Numbered from the stretch's first letter, positions 46,501 to 56,290 are shown. The stretch: 64,000 bases of DNA from Branchiostoma belcheri (GCF_001625305.1 NW_017802403.1:737530-801529); one strand, 5' to 3'. Numbers and translations are program-made. Notes: a model not told the origin generated them from the sequence alone.

Positions 46501-49500
46501 AATAAACAAACTCTTTCGGGGTGTTGCGCATCTAACTAGGATGTTATACATGTATCGTTAACTTTATTAATGAACTAGTAAATTACTTTTTGACTAATTT
46601 AACCTCTCTTCTTTGCATGCAAGTTGCAACTAAGTATGTGTCAATTTGAATCTGAAATATGTTAAACGTTTCAGCAACTAATAATTAGTATAAAGCACAC
46701 TTCATACCAGAATTCCCCGTCGTCTTTGTTTTCATGATAAAGTCTCTGTTTGACAGCTTCCGACACTCCCTGCCACTCTGGCGATCTGGAACCGTATAAG
46801 ATATGCCAGTTTTATCCTCATCATCATCATCACCATCATCATCACCATCATCACCATCATCCTTACCATCATACATCCGGAAAAACTTCCAGTGAGGAAA
46901 ATGAGATGAAGTAACTCCGATACTTTTTGTAGGATTGAGGTGTTCAAGAATTTATTCTAGAACTATTCTATTCTATTCTCGAACTATTGTAGAGTGGAAC
47001 TCGCTGTCACCCAATACATGTACAGTTGGGGCGTTGTCATTAGATAGCTTTAAACAATGTCTTGAGTTAGATGTTCGAGGGTTAGGTGTAACAAGTCGAT
47101 TGGTGTAATGTAGCAAGCTGCCGCAGCGCCGAATGCCTTTGTGCGGTGCAGGTGTGTTATGCCGAAAGGCGGCGCCTGCTATACAGATACAGAAGCTGGT
47201 GTGTTACGCCGAAGGGCGGTTACACCGGATATGCAGATACAGATACATATGACAAACACCATGTACCAGGACTCCAAGGCTGACAGAGTTAGCTGAAAAT
47301 TCGGGTTAGTCCCAACTTACGTAGTGTTGGACATATAACGTTTAGCCTTGTCATAATGAAGTATACCGTGACAGATTGGCTTTCATGCTATGACCCATAC
47401 TTAGTTTAATCCGTAGCAGATACAGACTACTGACCCGTCACTCCAGGCTCCCTTCCACTCCTGTCTACCCCAGGGGTTCCGGATCTTGATAAGTCGGTGT
47501 GTCTTTCCGGAGCTCCGGATCTGAAAAAAACCGTCAAGAACAAATAAGATCCTGTCGGCAATAGAAGGTTACGACTTGAAAATATCTGTTTTACAACTCT
47601 TTTGGTAAAATTATTTCGCTTGTTCCATAGAGCATATATAATGAAATGCCAACTACCTCTGGTGATCTGTAAAGGGACTGCCATTGCCTTTGTATCCTTA
47701 GATGTGGGGCAGAAAAAAACAACTATCTATTCAGAACCAATCTATTCTATCATGCCATTACAAGTTTAAACGTCGATAAGGACGATAACGTACCTAATTA
47801 AATGTTCTTGAGAATTAGTGAATTAGATAATTTGGTTTTACAACTGTTCTCCAACTAAAAATAATCGTCCGGTCGTTGGCACCTTACGTCATTACGTAGA
47901 AATGCCATTTACATGTACATCATGGCGCACCGGGACGGGGGGCGATATAAACTTTTCAAAATCTGTGAGTCTTTGCTGGTGCCACAAACATAGACACGTG
48001 CCCTGATTGCCCTGAGGACTGAGATATCCAGCGGAAAATTTTCTTACTTCATTTCTTAAAGTAGAAGAAGAACTACATTGGTACATAATTAATGACGAAT
48101 AGCCTCCTTCGCAGACTTGTTAATTTGTTCGGAGAGCGAAGCAAGTAATTATGCCGCGGATGGACGGTTTTGCCGCCGAGGGAATTTGCCTGGGAGAGAC
48201 GGTTTCGACCTCCGGCAGAGTCCCTCGGTGGCAAAATAGTCCCTCCGCGGCATATTAAACTCGCGTAAAAACTGAAAAAACTAAAACTGTCGCTCCCCGA
48301 AAAAAATTAATGCCGCCGCCTCAGAAATCTACGAAGGAGGCTAATGATAACTTACCTTTGAGACTCCAGTTATGGTGTAGGCATGCCCACTCACCAACCC
48401 GCTATCATGTCCCTCCTCAAACGTGCTCTGTGTTGGTTCAAACATGTAGAAATCAAATATTTGTATTAAATATCGTTAGGCCCAGGAAAATAATGTTATG
48501 TTTTTAACTATGGTTACTGGCAAGGTTACCTTCTTTAACCAAATGAAAATGTACAAATTAATGTAAATTTATAAATTAAGTCTTGTATCTTGTATCATGT
48601 ATCTTTGACGCTCTTCCCCTAACAAGATAATTATATTTTCTCTTCCTTACAATATACAATTCCTAAAAGGATGTACATGTACAGCAATCCAAAAGTCTTG
48701 GCCACATGCACTTCCGTTAAAATTTAAACGTACAAGCGTTTAATAAAAACATAAGAGTGCATAAGAATATTTGAGGAACGTGCTACCCGTGACTTCCATT
48801 GGTTGAACAGCTATCTGCCATCCTCTCACTGGAGCTCCCATTGGTCTTATTAATAATTACATGTATATTAAACGTTAAACTTTATTCCAACACACAATTT
48901 ACAGAGATCAAATTTTCAGCGACCACTTTTGCCTTCATCAGGATGGCCAATGTTTCAATGTGCTGGTGGCACTTTTGATGGAACTTTTGATCAAGTGCTT
49001 ACGTCCCGTATCAGTAAAGTCTCGTGTGAATAAGGTCACGTGTTTGTACACCGTAACTCTCGCGAGATCACGTTGTGAAGTGATTGGTCATTAATTATCC
49101 TGATGAAGGCGACAGTAGTCGCTGAAAAATTGATCTCTGTAAATTGTGTGTTGGAATAAAGTTTAACGTTTTACTATGATTACTATCAACACAGATGAAC
49201 TTCCATAATAATTAATAATTATGATTGACAGTATCTTACGTGTGTAGAGCACGTCATGAAAGACCCCCGTTTCTGAGCCTTCAGCATGGCTTGGTACAGG
49301 ACGGCTGCCTCCTGAAATCCGGTTTTGAATCTCTCACAGATCCCCCCGGTTAGGTCTGTCAAGGCGACCGTGGTCTGGCCGCGATCAAGGGAGGAGTAAG
49401 AACCATTCAGCCTGTGGGAATGGACGGTATGAGCGTGAGTTGGAATTCACACTACGTTATCAATAGTACGGACACACACTCAAATATCTCCAAGCAGATC

Positions 49501-52500
49501 CCTCTCGGTGGCAAAAAGACAGTATCAAATTGACCAGGCAGTATTTATTAGCCAGAGAAGCTCCGCGGCCACCGACGCCGCGACGGGTGGGGGTCAGGAC
49601 AAAAAAAACGGCCATGTATAAAAATGTAACGATCATTCCCCCACAACATCTGCTTGGAAAGTACACAGTCACATACACACACTCACACACACGCACCATC
49701 ACACACCCTCAAAAACATAATCACACACACACGCGCGCACATAAAAACACACATACTCACACAAACGCACACATACATGCACAAAAACATACGCTAGCAC
49801 ATTCACACACACACATACGCGCGCGCGCATGCCTGTACACACAACATGAGTACGAAACCGCACCCAAAATAGTTATCCCGTATTCTTAGGTAACGTTGCA
49901 TGAAAAAAAAAAACAATGTCACTTACTTTGCATATGCTTTTTCGATGAGAGGCAGCCAAAACTCGTTCTTGTCGCTACACCTGGCGTACGTCAGGTTACT
50001 CCATCTGGTCGGCAGTTTGTCGTCCACATACACGTCCTCCCACTCCCCGAACCGCCAGAACCGGAAGTGCGCCACGCCCGCATACCGGCCCTCCCCCCTC
50101 CACAGGTACTGGTCTTTGGGGATAACCTTTAGGGAAAGGACAACGTCAGCTTTTTGTAAAGTATATTGATAGACTTACAGATATACATATACAAACATTT
50201 TTTCATAATTTGTCAACTAATAGTGGTAAATTAAGATTTTATGCAAAATGTAAATCCATGTACACCATAGAACGATATCTTAATATTACAGATTTCGAAC
50301 TAAGCTCAGCCATTAGTAAAATTAGAGTTAGCGCCCATCCTCTGGAAATAGAAAGAGGCCGGTATAGAAGACTACCTGTATGTGAAAGAATCTGTAAATA
50401 TTGTAGTGCAAAGGCTGTAGAAGACAAAATACATTTTATTAATTTTCAAACTGTTCATTCCACAACAACGCTCGAAATGAATTGACTATTCAATTCAAAC
50501 TTCTACAATTTATCCCATTTTCTCTAAACGTAAACTATTCTTCTTCTGAAATCTGATAAACTTTTAAATTACCCCCCTCCCCTCCACAGGTACTGATCGT
50601 TGTGGATAACCTTTAAGGACAGAACAGCGGAGATGTCAAACTTTTGCATACACATCACTTGTAAGACCGAACCTAGAATATGCTGCGACAGTATAGGATC
50701 CATATACAACGAAAGACAAAGACAAATCGGAAAGGGTACAGAATCAAACTGCAAGATTCTGCATGAACAACTATGTAAGAGGTGCTAGTGTCACGGAAAT
50801 GAAAAGAAACCTACAGTGGGCCTCACTGGAAGACAGAAGAAAGATGTCCAGACTATGCATGATGTACAAAATGACTAATAAACTGGTGGACGTTCCAACT
50901 ATTAAGTACCTGATACCAGTCCAGAAGAGAACTAGAAATAGCCATGCCTTCAAGTACCAGAGTTATCAACCAAAAGGATTGAGGTGTTCAAGAATTCATT
51001 CTTTCCTAGAACTATCGCAGAGTGGAACTCACTCTCACCAAGTACAGTAGGGGCATTGTCATTAGATAGCCTTAAACAATGTCTAGAGTTAGAAGTTCAA
51101 GGGTTAGGTGTGACAAGTCGATCGGTGTAATGTAGTCAGCTGCCGCCGCACCGCGTGCCTGCGAAGCTGGTGTGTTACGCCGAAAGGCAGTTATACCGGC
51201 TATACTGATACAGATACAGATTTTGTAAAGTATTTTAATAAATTTATCGAGACAACCGGGGAGGTGATATCAAATAAAAACTAATAATAAAATTTTATTA
51301 CTCAACAAATGTAACTGGTACAATGTATGGCAGAGAATAAACAACAAGGGACGATACACGAACTATACAGATATACAATTTCAGCAGAGTTAATCCATAC
51401 TATATACTACAATTTTAATTCTAGCGAAGCTAATCTATTGCATGCTATTATATTAGTTTTTTTTTTTTTGCAATTTCCTAGCGCAATCGAATTTTTCCCG
51501 AGCACCGGCAGACCTAGCCGGCTTTCCTCTGACCTATTCCATACGTTAATTGTGTTCGGCTAGTGTTCGGGAGGTTGAATTTGGAAATGTGTGATAGGGA
51601 ATGATATTGGATACGGCTGAGGAAGGCTTCGCCTGTAGTGAGCCAGTCTAGTCGCCTCTGACGTGTTTGGATCTTAGGTACCCCCAGTGTTTGTCCTAGT
51701 TTGTCTTAACCCTTGTCCTGCTGGCATTCCTGGCACAATATTTTTCAATAATTTCATGTCTTAATTAGATCATAGACCCCCAATTTTTTTTGCCTTGCAG
51801 TGGCATAGTTACTTCTGCATTCGTTGCGTTTCGCTGCGGTGTGATGCGTTGCACGAGAAATACCCCCAAATCGTATCTATACAGGGTGTAATATAGATGG
51901 TACTGTATGTGCCGCGCGACATATGTTGCGCACAGCAGGACAAGGGTTGGTTGACTGATGTGCTGTTTACCACCCACTCTGGCAGTGATTTCTAGTCTTT
52001 CACACTCTTCACGCTATATAACACATGACCTCTGGATCTAGCTTCTGAAGGGGAATTTCGTTGTTGTACTGTCCGACAACAAGAAGAATGCATCTGCTTG
52101 GATTCTCTCTTTTTCAGTTAATATTTTAAATACTTGGACTATGCCCTTTCTTCTTCTTCTTCTCAATGGAAGACTTAACGCAGGTACCACTGACCTTAGC
52201 CATGAGCTGACTCTCCCTGGCGATGGACGCACACGCCGACAGGAACCAGCAGTCTCCCAGCGTGCCCTGCTTCACGTCATCCGTACTCACACCGTGAACA
52301 AGCAGCCGGGGGTTGTCTGACATTTCCTGGAATGGATGGATGGATGAATGAATGAATGAATGAATGAGTGGATAAATGAATGGATAAATGAATGGATAAA
52401 TGAATGAATGAATGAATGAATGAATGAATGAATGGGTGGGTGAATGAATAAATGACTAAATGGATTAATGAATGGATAAATGAATGGATGGATGGATGGA

Positions 52501-55500
52501 TGGATAGATGGATGAATGAATGAATGACTGAATGAATAAATGCATGAATGAATGAATGAACGAAGAAATGCAGGAAGGAATGAAGGAATGGACGAATGTG
52601 TAAATGAATGGATAATGAATAAATGAATGAACAATAAACAGCTTCTTCTCACTTCGGGACACTTGAAGTTTATTTTTGGGACAGTGCTGGGACAATAGGA
52701 AGAAAAGTTAATTTCGAGGCCTGAAAATATAGAACTTCTCCACCCACCTTTGGTCTCTTCCACTCGATGTCTTTTCCGTCCTTCCCCTTATGGTCTATAG
52801 ATTTCGGCGTTGCAGGGAAGTCAGGGTCGTCCCACGGAATACCGGAGTCCAGACAACTCTGAATGGCAAATCTCATCTCCTGTGAGGAGGAAGAAATGAT
52901 CAAGATTGTGGAATCAAGAGGTCCCGGGTTCGAGTCCTGACATGCCACCGATCTTGTTCCCTTGGGAAAGGCAGTTTACACGACTTTCCTGACTTCGTTC
53001 AGGTAAAAAATGAGTATTGTCTTGTCCCCTGTGTTGGTGGCGACATTAAGATATGTTAAAAAAAACTGAGTGCACCGTCACCACGTCTTGTGATTAGATG
53101 TTAGAATATATATCAAAAAAGTGATCATAAGCAAGTACAGTAATATCAGCGGGTTTGGTGAATGGTTCTTTATACTCAAATATTTTACTTGTTTCAACAG
53201 ATACAAGTCTCAACCCTCATACTGTCATACATATATATAATTTGATTTGATTTGATCTATTGAAATTACAAAAAGTGCAATAAACCCGGAATAGAGGCAG
53301 CTAACGCGGAACAGAGGCAGCTGTTGCTGGTGTTGTGTCCCTCACATAGAAAAGAATACTGGACAGACAATACTTATCTTCACTTGAGTTTAGTGAGGAA
53401 AGTCGTATAAAGTGCCTTTCCTAACGGCACAAGATCCTTGGCATGTCAGGACTCGAACCCGGGACCTCTCGATTCTGTGTCGCGCAAGCTGCCGTTGCGC
53501 CACACGACCCCACCAGATATAACCCAAACTATGGCACTTAAAAACCATCTACATGAAAATATGCATTTTTGAGTTAGTTAGTCGAACTACATGTACAATG
53601 TGCCTAAGCCAAATGGGAGAAGAGATTCTGCTTTAAGCCTCGGTCACAACCCGCCGTACGTGCTTCTGCGTGCTGTCTACGTGCAAAAACGTGGGCAGGG
53701 CATCCGTGCATGGTCAGTACCGCCTCCGTACGGAATCCTATGGATTTGGGAGCACGCAGACACGCCGTAGAACTTTAAGTGCATGTAAAACTTTTTCCAC
53801 GTGCGGTCTGCGGATTCACCACCCGTGCGTGCGAGTATGTGCCGTGCGGAAGAAGCACGTGTGAGTACGGCCTCCTTACGGTAAAGTTGCAATCGCACAG
53901 AGATCATACGTTGTAAGCACGTACAACTCACTTACTACTTGCGCAACGTACGATGCACGCAACCGCTCACGGCCAGACGTAACGTGTAGACCACACTCTT
54001 ACGCCTTGCTCAACCGTGCGAGTGACGTGCGTCGATGCCACTCCTTCCCCACGTTTTCAGACATAGCAGACGTAGCCTCCCAAAAAAGCGTACGGAGAAA
54101 AAGGAAGGAAGGCGGGTTGTGACTTTAGTTCAGTGTCCAGAAGTGGCTCTTGTTGATGTGCACCGAGCAAACTCTTAAGAAAATCGAGCAATGTTCCCCA
54201 AAAAGCACAACATTGGATGTCTCTCGAATGATTGCATTTTTGCGTATACTAACTATACAATACCACTGCTCCACACAAGTTGTAGTTCTGTATCGATTAC
54301 ACGTAATAGGGAAAGTTTATAATTCTCCTATAGGCGACTGAACACTCCTGACACTTAACCCTGTCGTCTATTCAGGAACACACAAAGGAACAAGCAGGGC
54401 GTGGTGTAACATAAAACCTTCTGTCACCAAAGTAACACAAACACCTGTACCCACTAGTCTTCACCAGGCCTTCCTACGGGGCAGGGCTCGTAATACACAT
54501 TCATGTGTCCTAGCTGTTCATGTGAACAGCTAGGACTTTGAGTATAGGACTATGACTCTGTTTTGACGCATCAGACTGTATCAGACTGTATGTTGTCCAC
54601 TCTTGTCTTACTGTATGTAACAATGTCTTGTGTAATCTTGCTGGGCTCCCTTCGAAAACCGCTATAAGTAAGCTGAATGGGGCTACCCAGCCGTCTTTTA
54701 ATGACATAAATAAATAAATGTGCACCTTAGTGCACCCAAATTTTGAGCTGTGCACCCATTATTTTTCTGTGGGTGCACCAGTGCACCCAAATATTTTCTC
54801 AGGTTTTCGTATTTGAAGAATAAAAAATGATGTTAAATGTATTAGCATACAGCGTATTCTTAGCATCCAAGTGTCAGAAAAATAACAAGATTATTGTTGT
54901 AGTGCTTTCCTTTAGAAATGAATCATATTAGTTTTTGCTGACATTATACTTATTTCATTTTATAAAGTACACCCAAAATATTTTTTGTGCACCCAATTTT
55001 TTTAGGTTGGGTGCACCAGTGTACCTACATGTAAAAATTGATTCCCAGCCCTGCTACAGGTGTAATTATAAGGATCCTAAAATTCGTTAAAAATGGAAAT
55101 AGTTAACCAGGAGAGTCAGTCTTCGAGAGGGTAAATTTCCCCCTTTGAAGGAATTCAAAGAAACATAGCACAGACTAGGTACCCAGGACAGCCGATATTG
55201 CGTTTTTGTTGTGAAACTTTGTGTTCCATTCCTCTCCCTAAAAATATCCGTACATGTACCTACTCAAGGACTCAATTTGCAATTTGCACAAGGCCTGCTT
55301 GAATTTGCAAATCAAGCTTAGCATGAAACTTCATTTGTGTTGGTATACTTCAGTCTTCGTTATGACCAAAAGTGCTAAACTTTCTAGCAAACTCTTAGTA
55401 AACCGGGACTCCGTCAGCCTTGTTCACGGAGCCTTGTTGCAGCAAAGGGGATCCATTCCGTGAAAAGTTGGCCGAGAATTTGGGTAAGTCTCAATTTACT

Positions 55501-56290
55501 TAGTGTTGGCTAGAAAGTTTAGCCCTTTTGGCCATGATTCATATCAAGCTATTGGATTGTATCTCAACGCATCAAAAATCGAATTCAATCATTCAATTCA
55601 ATTTACATCCACTGAAAGCTGAACTATGTTAATGCTTCAACTCATAGTATGGTTTTGTATGTATGTGTATGTATGTACCTCTGTAGCTGCTTCGACGTGC
55701 ACCGGTGGCGGTGTGGGAGGTTTAGGTGTGGGAGGTTTCGGTGTGGGGGGTTTCGGCTCCGGTTGGCGGTGAGGAACTGGCGGTGAATCGGCGCGATCAG
55801 GCGGCGGCTTTACCCCGGCATGTGGTCGGGGCCTTGTCGGAGATGGTGGGGGCCTTGTCGGGGTTGGTCGGGGCCTTGATGGTCGAGGTTTGAACAGCTG
55901 TACGTCTTTCGTCCTCCGTGGCGGTGGGCGGAGTTTCTGCTGAGGTTGGCGGTGACCGAACGTCGAATCGCCGTGATCTACCGGCTTCCTCCCCCGTGGC
56001 GGCCGGGGCGACACGAAGTTAGGAAACGGCACGTGTGGAGGCTTCCGCCCGAAGCGGCCCTGTGGCGGTCCCGTGGGTGGAGCGATGCCTGCGTGTTGCC
56101 ACTGCGGAGGGGGAGGGTAGTTCCGATGTTGGTAGGTGACGTACTGAACGCTCCCCTGGTTAGGGGCGTACCCGGGGGGTGGGGGAGCCCACCCACCGGG
56201 TACGGTGCTCCTCCCCTGGGGTTTGTTCCCGTGGACGGCATTAGGGGCCCAGTAGTCCCGCCGAGGTGGTGCAGAAGCCCCACAACCCAT
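34507..56290 (-). CDS. Calpain-type cysteine protease, Pro-rich N-terminal extension, no penta-EF-hand
   Basis: Intracellular Ca-dependent protease of the calpain family, about 790 residues visible. A 204-residue Pro-rich extension beginning MGCGAS (Gly2/Cys3, likely myristoylation and palmitoylation) precedes the core. The triad is Cys274 (GDCWFLSA), His431 (GLVSGHAYTI) and Asn455 (RNPWG). Spacings of 157 and 24 equal those of vertebrate calpain-2 (C105/H262/N286). Domain III/C2L follows with an acidic loop (DPEEDDEED), then a Pro-rich linker and a short C-terminus ending in TAA at 34509-34507. No EF-hand exons were found, as in atypical calpains. Phases fit at all junctions except one gap: an exon of length 1 mod 3 is missing between 43514 and 35736. 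Membrane targeting is inferred. Confidence 0.88.
35193..35313 (-). CDS. Calpain C-terminal exon
   Basis: Encodes PPPEHAGPKVNLDELRNVRQ and KFAAMPKGKSYVQLEHNI, ending in phase 1. No domain recognised. Confidence 0.6.
35614..35736 (-). CDS. Calpain C-terminal Pro-rich exon
   Basis: Encodes 41 residues, ANINVAALLPGAAPPRARSP and QAPRPQPDAKFESKK, GC-rich low-complexity sequence. Frame 0 at both ends. Attachment to the calpain is inferred from strand, composition shared with exon 1, and phase with the next two exons. Confidence 0.6.
36270..36385 (+). mobile_element. LINE 3' fragment
   Basis: AATACCAGAGTTATCAATCA and GTAGAGTGGAACTCGTTGAT match the LINE pieces at 50940 and 46980. Only the end of the RT frame remains. 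Confidence 0.6.
38055..38254. mobile_element. MITE with CTCTCCAAGCAGAGGTTTGG ends
   Basis: 200 bp with inverted ends CTCTCCAAGCAGAGGTTTGG and CCAAACCTCTGCTTGGAGAG, AT-rich centre with a poly-G run. Confidence 0.82.
38591..39059. mobile_element. Long foldback element, GCCTCTAC family
   Basis: 469 bp flanked by TA. Outer arms GCCTCTACTAAGCTTCGG and inverse, inner arms of about 108 bp (GGTGCCAAACTAGTATCGGG ... CTACGGGGGAGTTGAGCCC) that are almost perfect inverted copies around a loop of about 65 bp. Confidence 0.9.
39225..39362 (+). repeat. Dispersed repeat (LINE 3'-type), copy 1
   Basis: TGTTGTAGAATATAGTATAA through GCAATTAGCCCCCGGG to a GCAATACACTTTC end. An inverted relative lies at 63062-63200. 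Confidence 0.8.
40177..40222. repeat. TTCC/TTCG/TTCA microsatellite
   Basis: TTCC, then TTCG, then TTCA tetranucleotides in succession, a typical slippage array with drifted units. Confidence 0.85.
41481..41500. other. Assembly gap (20 N) in a G tract
   Basis: N run bordered by poly-G on both sides, suggesting a failed read through a homopolymer. Confidence 0.99.
43514..43737 (-). CDS. Calpain exon 12: domain III/C2L end
   Basis: Encodes SPVFRTLSYYNTREVTLRIQ, PGTYVIVPTTHEP and GPFLLRVLTE, the second half of domain III (PGxYxIVPxTxxP). It ends in phase 2. Confidence 0.95.
44902..45026 (-). CDS. Calpain exon 11: domain III acidic loop
   Basis: Encodes DDFDPEEDDEEDRGTCSVLI and GKFTHIGFQVYE. 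The acidic loop is the domain III feature thought to sense Ca and phospholipid. Phase 0 at the end. Confidence 0.94.
45098..45790. repeat. Minisatellite of duplicated exon end plus splice donor
   Basis: About 16 copies of a 42-bp unit (some 52-58 bp with a T run) each holding CTTCACACTGTCGTCTG and, in most, a GGTATGT-type donor. The unit is the end of calpain exon 10 with its intron start. Confidence 0.93.
45770..45901 (-). CDS. Calpain exon 10: domain III start
   Basis: Encodes SKWDVAQEIGEWVKGETAGG and YWKNPQYLFTLSSE. NPQY is a domain III landmark. Its last 25 bases and GTATGT donor form the unit of the adjoining minisatellite. This donor, nearest the exon body, gives the right phase. Confidence 0.92.
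46285..46364 (-). CDS. Calpain exon 9: protease to domain III
   Basis: Encodes MEYDDWSEFYREVTIASLAE, matching the stretch that follows GEFW in calpains. It leaves one base. Confidence 0.93.
46708..46785 (-). CDS. Calpain exon 8
   Basis: Encodes SPEWQGVSEAVKQRLYHENK and DDGEFW, the end of the protease domain. A Trp codon is split with the next exon. Confidence 0.93.
46817..46871. repeat. ATC trinucleotide repeat
   Basis: CATCATCATCACCATC units in the calpain intron about 30 bp upstream (in gene direction) of exon 8's acceptor. It opens long acidic frames that are not coding. Confidence 0.9.
46930..47260 (+). mobile_element. LINE 3' end with GATACA tail
   Basis: GATTGAGGTGTTCAAGAATT, GTAGAGTGGAACTCGCTGTC, GTTAGGTGTAACAAGTCGAT, then GTGTTACGCCGAAGGGCGGT and a tail CAGATACAGATACA. 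Same family as 50640-51215. Confidence 0.8.
47435..47520 (-). CDS. Calpain exon 7: catalytic asparagine
   Basis: Encodes IRSSGKTHRLIKIRNPWGRQ and EWKGAWSDG. Asn of RNPWG completes the triad. It ends in phase 2. Confidence 0.95.
48102..48341. mobile_element. MITE (GCCTCCTTCG ends) beside calpain exon 6
   Basis: 240 bp flanked by TA, ends GCCTCCTTCGCAGA and TCTACGAAGGAGGC. Contains a nested palindrome, ATGCCGCGG...CCGCGGCAT (48152-48255). Its right end is 14 bases from the exon edge. Confidence 0.83.
48356..48427 (-). CDS. Calpain exon 6: catalytic histidine
   Basis: 72 bp encoding STFEEGHDSGLVSGHAYTIT. His of GHAYTI is the general base. The donor is followed after only 14 bases by a MITE. 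Confidence 0.95.
48867..49178. mobile_element. Foldback MITE in calpain intron
   Basis: Same family as 25679 (AAACGTTAAACTTTATTCC ends). The right arm keeps CTGATGAAGGCGAC...GTCGCTGAAAA and the left arm is slightly decayed. It ends about 60 bp from the calpain exon at 49240. Confidence 0.83.
49240..49411 (-). CDS. Calpain exon 5
   Basis: Completes AYAKLNGSYSSLDRGQTTVA and LTDLTGGICERF, the KLxGSY and DxTGG landmarks, ending FMTCSTH in phase 0. Confidence 0.95.
49486..49660. mobile_element. MITE with CTCCAAGCAGATC ends
   Basis: Inverted ends CTCCAAGCAGATC and CATCTGCTTGGAAA. Same terminal motif as 38055, different interior. In the calpain intron beside a CA repeat. Confidence 0.72.
49672..49835. 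repeat. CA-rich microsatellite
   Basis: ACACAC and CATACA words with CGCGCGCG patches, in the calpain intron just past the splice donor of exon 4. Confidence 0.9.
49927..50126 (-). CDS. Calpain exon 4: protease core
   Basis: Encodes VIPKDQYLWRGEGRYAGVAH, FWRFGEWEDVYVDDKLPT and EFWLPLIEKAYA, a core PC1/PC2 segment with the VxVDDxLPT motif. It leaves two bases. Its 5' part is duplicated as a relic at 50571. Confidence 0.95.
50185..50500 (+). mobile_element. LINE RT C-terminal fragment A
   Basis: Reads KLRFYAKCKSMY, ISKIRVSAHPLEIERGRYRR, VCERICKYCSAKAVEDKIHF, a conserved tail of non-LTR RT proteins (RxSxHxLxIExGR). Inserted right after the acceptor-side flank of calpain exon 4. Confidence 0.82.
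50571..50640 (-). pseudogene. Partial duplicate of calpain exon 4 start
   Basis: Minus strand reads a TTAAAG acceptor then VIHNDQYLWRGG, matching VIPKDQYLWRGE of the real exon, and breaks off after about 40 coding bases. Acceptor and branch region are duplicated too. Confidence 0.85.
50640..51215 (+). mobile_element. LINE RT C-terminal fragment B with GATACA tail
   Basis: Reads MNNYVRGASVTEMKRNLQWA, LEDRRKMSRLCMMYKMTNKL, VDVPTIKYLIP, the usual end of jockey/CR1-like RTs, then a 3' UTR and GATACAGATACAGA tail. It splits the duplicated calpain flank. Confidence 0.85.
51710..51946. mobile_element. piggyBac-type MITE copy 2
   Basis: Starts after TTAA with CCCTTGTCCTGCTG and ends CAGCAGGACAAGGG. 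The right target copy is decayed to TTGG. It lies in a calpain intron. Confidence 0.7.
52195..52326 (-). CDS. Calpain exon 3: catalytic cysteine
   Basis: Encodes NPRLLVHGVSTDDVKQGTLG and GDCWFLSACASIA. The Cys is the nucleophile. Phase 0 at both ends, acceptor TTCCAG, donor GTCAGT. Confidence 0.96.
52329..52640. repeat. GAAT/GGAT tetranucleotide microsatellite
   Basis: About 300 bp of ATGA, TGGA and TAAA words directly upstream (gene direction) of calpain exon 3's acceptor. It occupies the usual pyrimidine tract as TTCA/TCCA on the transcribed strand. Confidence 0.93.
52748..52879 (-). CDS. Calpain exon 2: N-terminal protease region
   Basis: Encodes 44 residues with FAIQSCLDSGIPWDDPDFPA and DIEWKRPK, the conserved DPxFPA and WKRP landmarks before the catalytic Cys. 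Confidence 0.93.
52906..53118 (+). mobile_element. 5'-truncated SINE, GGCATTAA-tail subfamily
   Basis: Begins inside the head before the B box (GGTTCGAGTCC) and continues through GTGTTGGTGGCGACATTAAG to GATTAGATGTTAGAATATAT. It sits just upstream of a calpain exon. Confidence 0.75.
53225..53512 (-). mobile_element. SINE, ATCAA-tail subfamily, full length
   Basis: Head on the right (GGACTCGAACCCGGGACCTC read on plus), body ACACAACACCAGCAACAGCT read on minus, and a tail of repeated ATCAA. A 22-bp unit near AACAGAGGCAGCT is doubled. It is inverted next to the SINE at 52906. Confidence 0.78.
53639..54132. mobile_element. CpG-rich TIR element
   Basis: Inverted ends GTCACAACCCGCC and GGCGGGTTGTGAC, about 490 bp, dense in CGTACG/ACGTGC words. 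No protein frame recognised. Confidence 0.72.
54482..55053. mobile_element. hAT-type non-autonomous element
   Basis: Ends CAGGGCTCGTAAT and inverse of CAGGGCTGGGAAT, flanked by CTACGGGG and CTACAGGT (likely 8-bp target, two mismatches). Inside are a perfect 30-bp palindrome at 54508 and repeated GTGCACCCA words. Confidence 0.72.
55325..55560. mobile_element. Foldback element with GCTAAACTTTCTAGC arms
   Basis: TTATGACCAAAAGTGCTAAA and the inverse TTTAGCCCTTTTGGCCATGA enclose about 130 bp. Begins with TTCATTTGTGTTGGTAT, the shared foldback end. Half copies occur near 46200 and 47265. Confidence 0.65.
55679..56290 (-). CDS. Calpain exon 1: lipidated Pro-rich N-terminus
   Basis: Starts MGCGASAPPRRDYW and runs 204 codons of Pro/Arg/Gly/Gln-rich low-complexity sequence with PTPKPPTPKPP-type repeats near its end. 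It closes in phase 0 at GTACAT. MGCxxS fits the N-myristoyl consensus, and Cys3 is a typical palmitoyl site. GC content is far above its surroundings. The first ATG of the open frame was chosen because of that motif. Confidence 0.82.

Noticed and set aside
52287-52763. 158-codon frame rich in Phe-Ile-His-Ser
   Set aside because: Translation of the GAAT microsatellite joined to calpain exon flanks.
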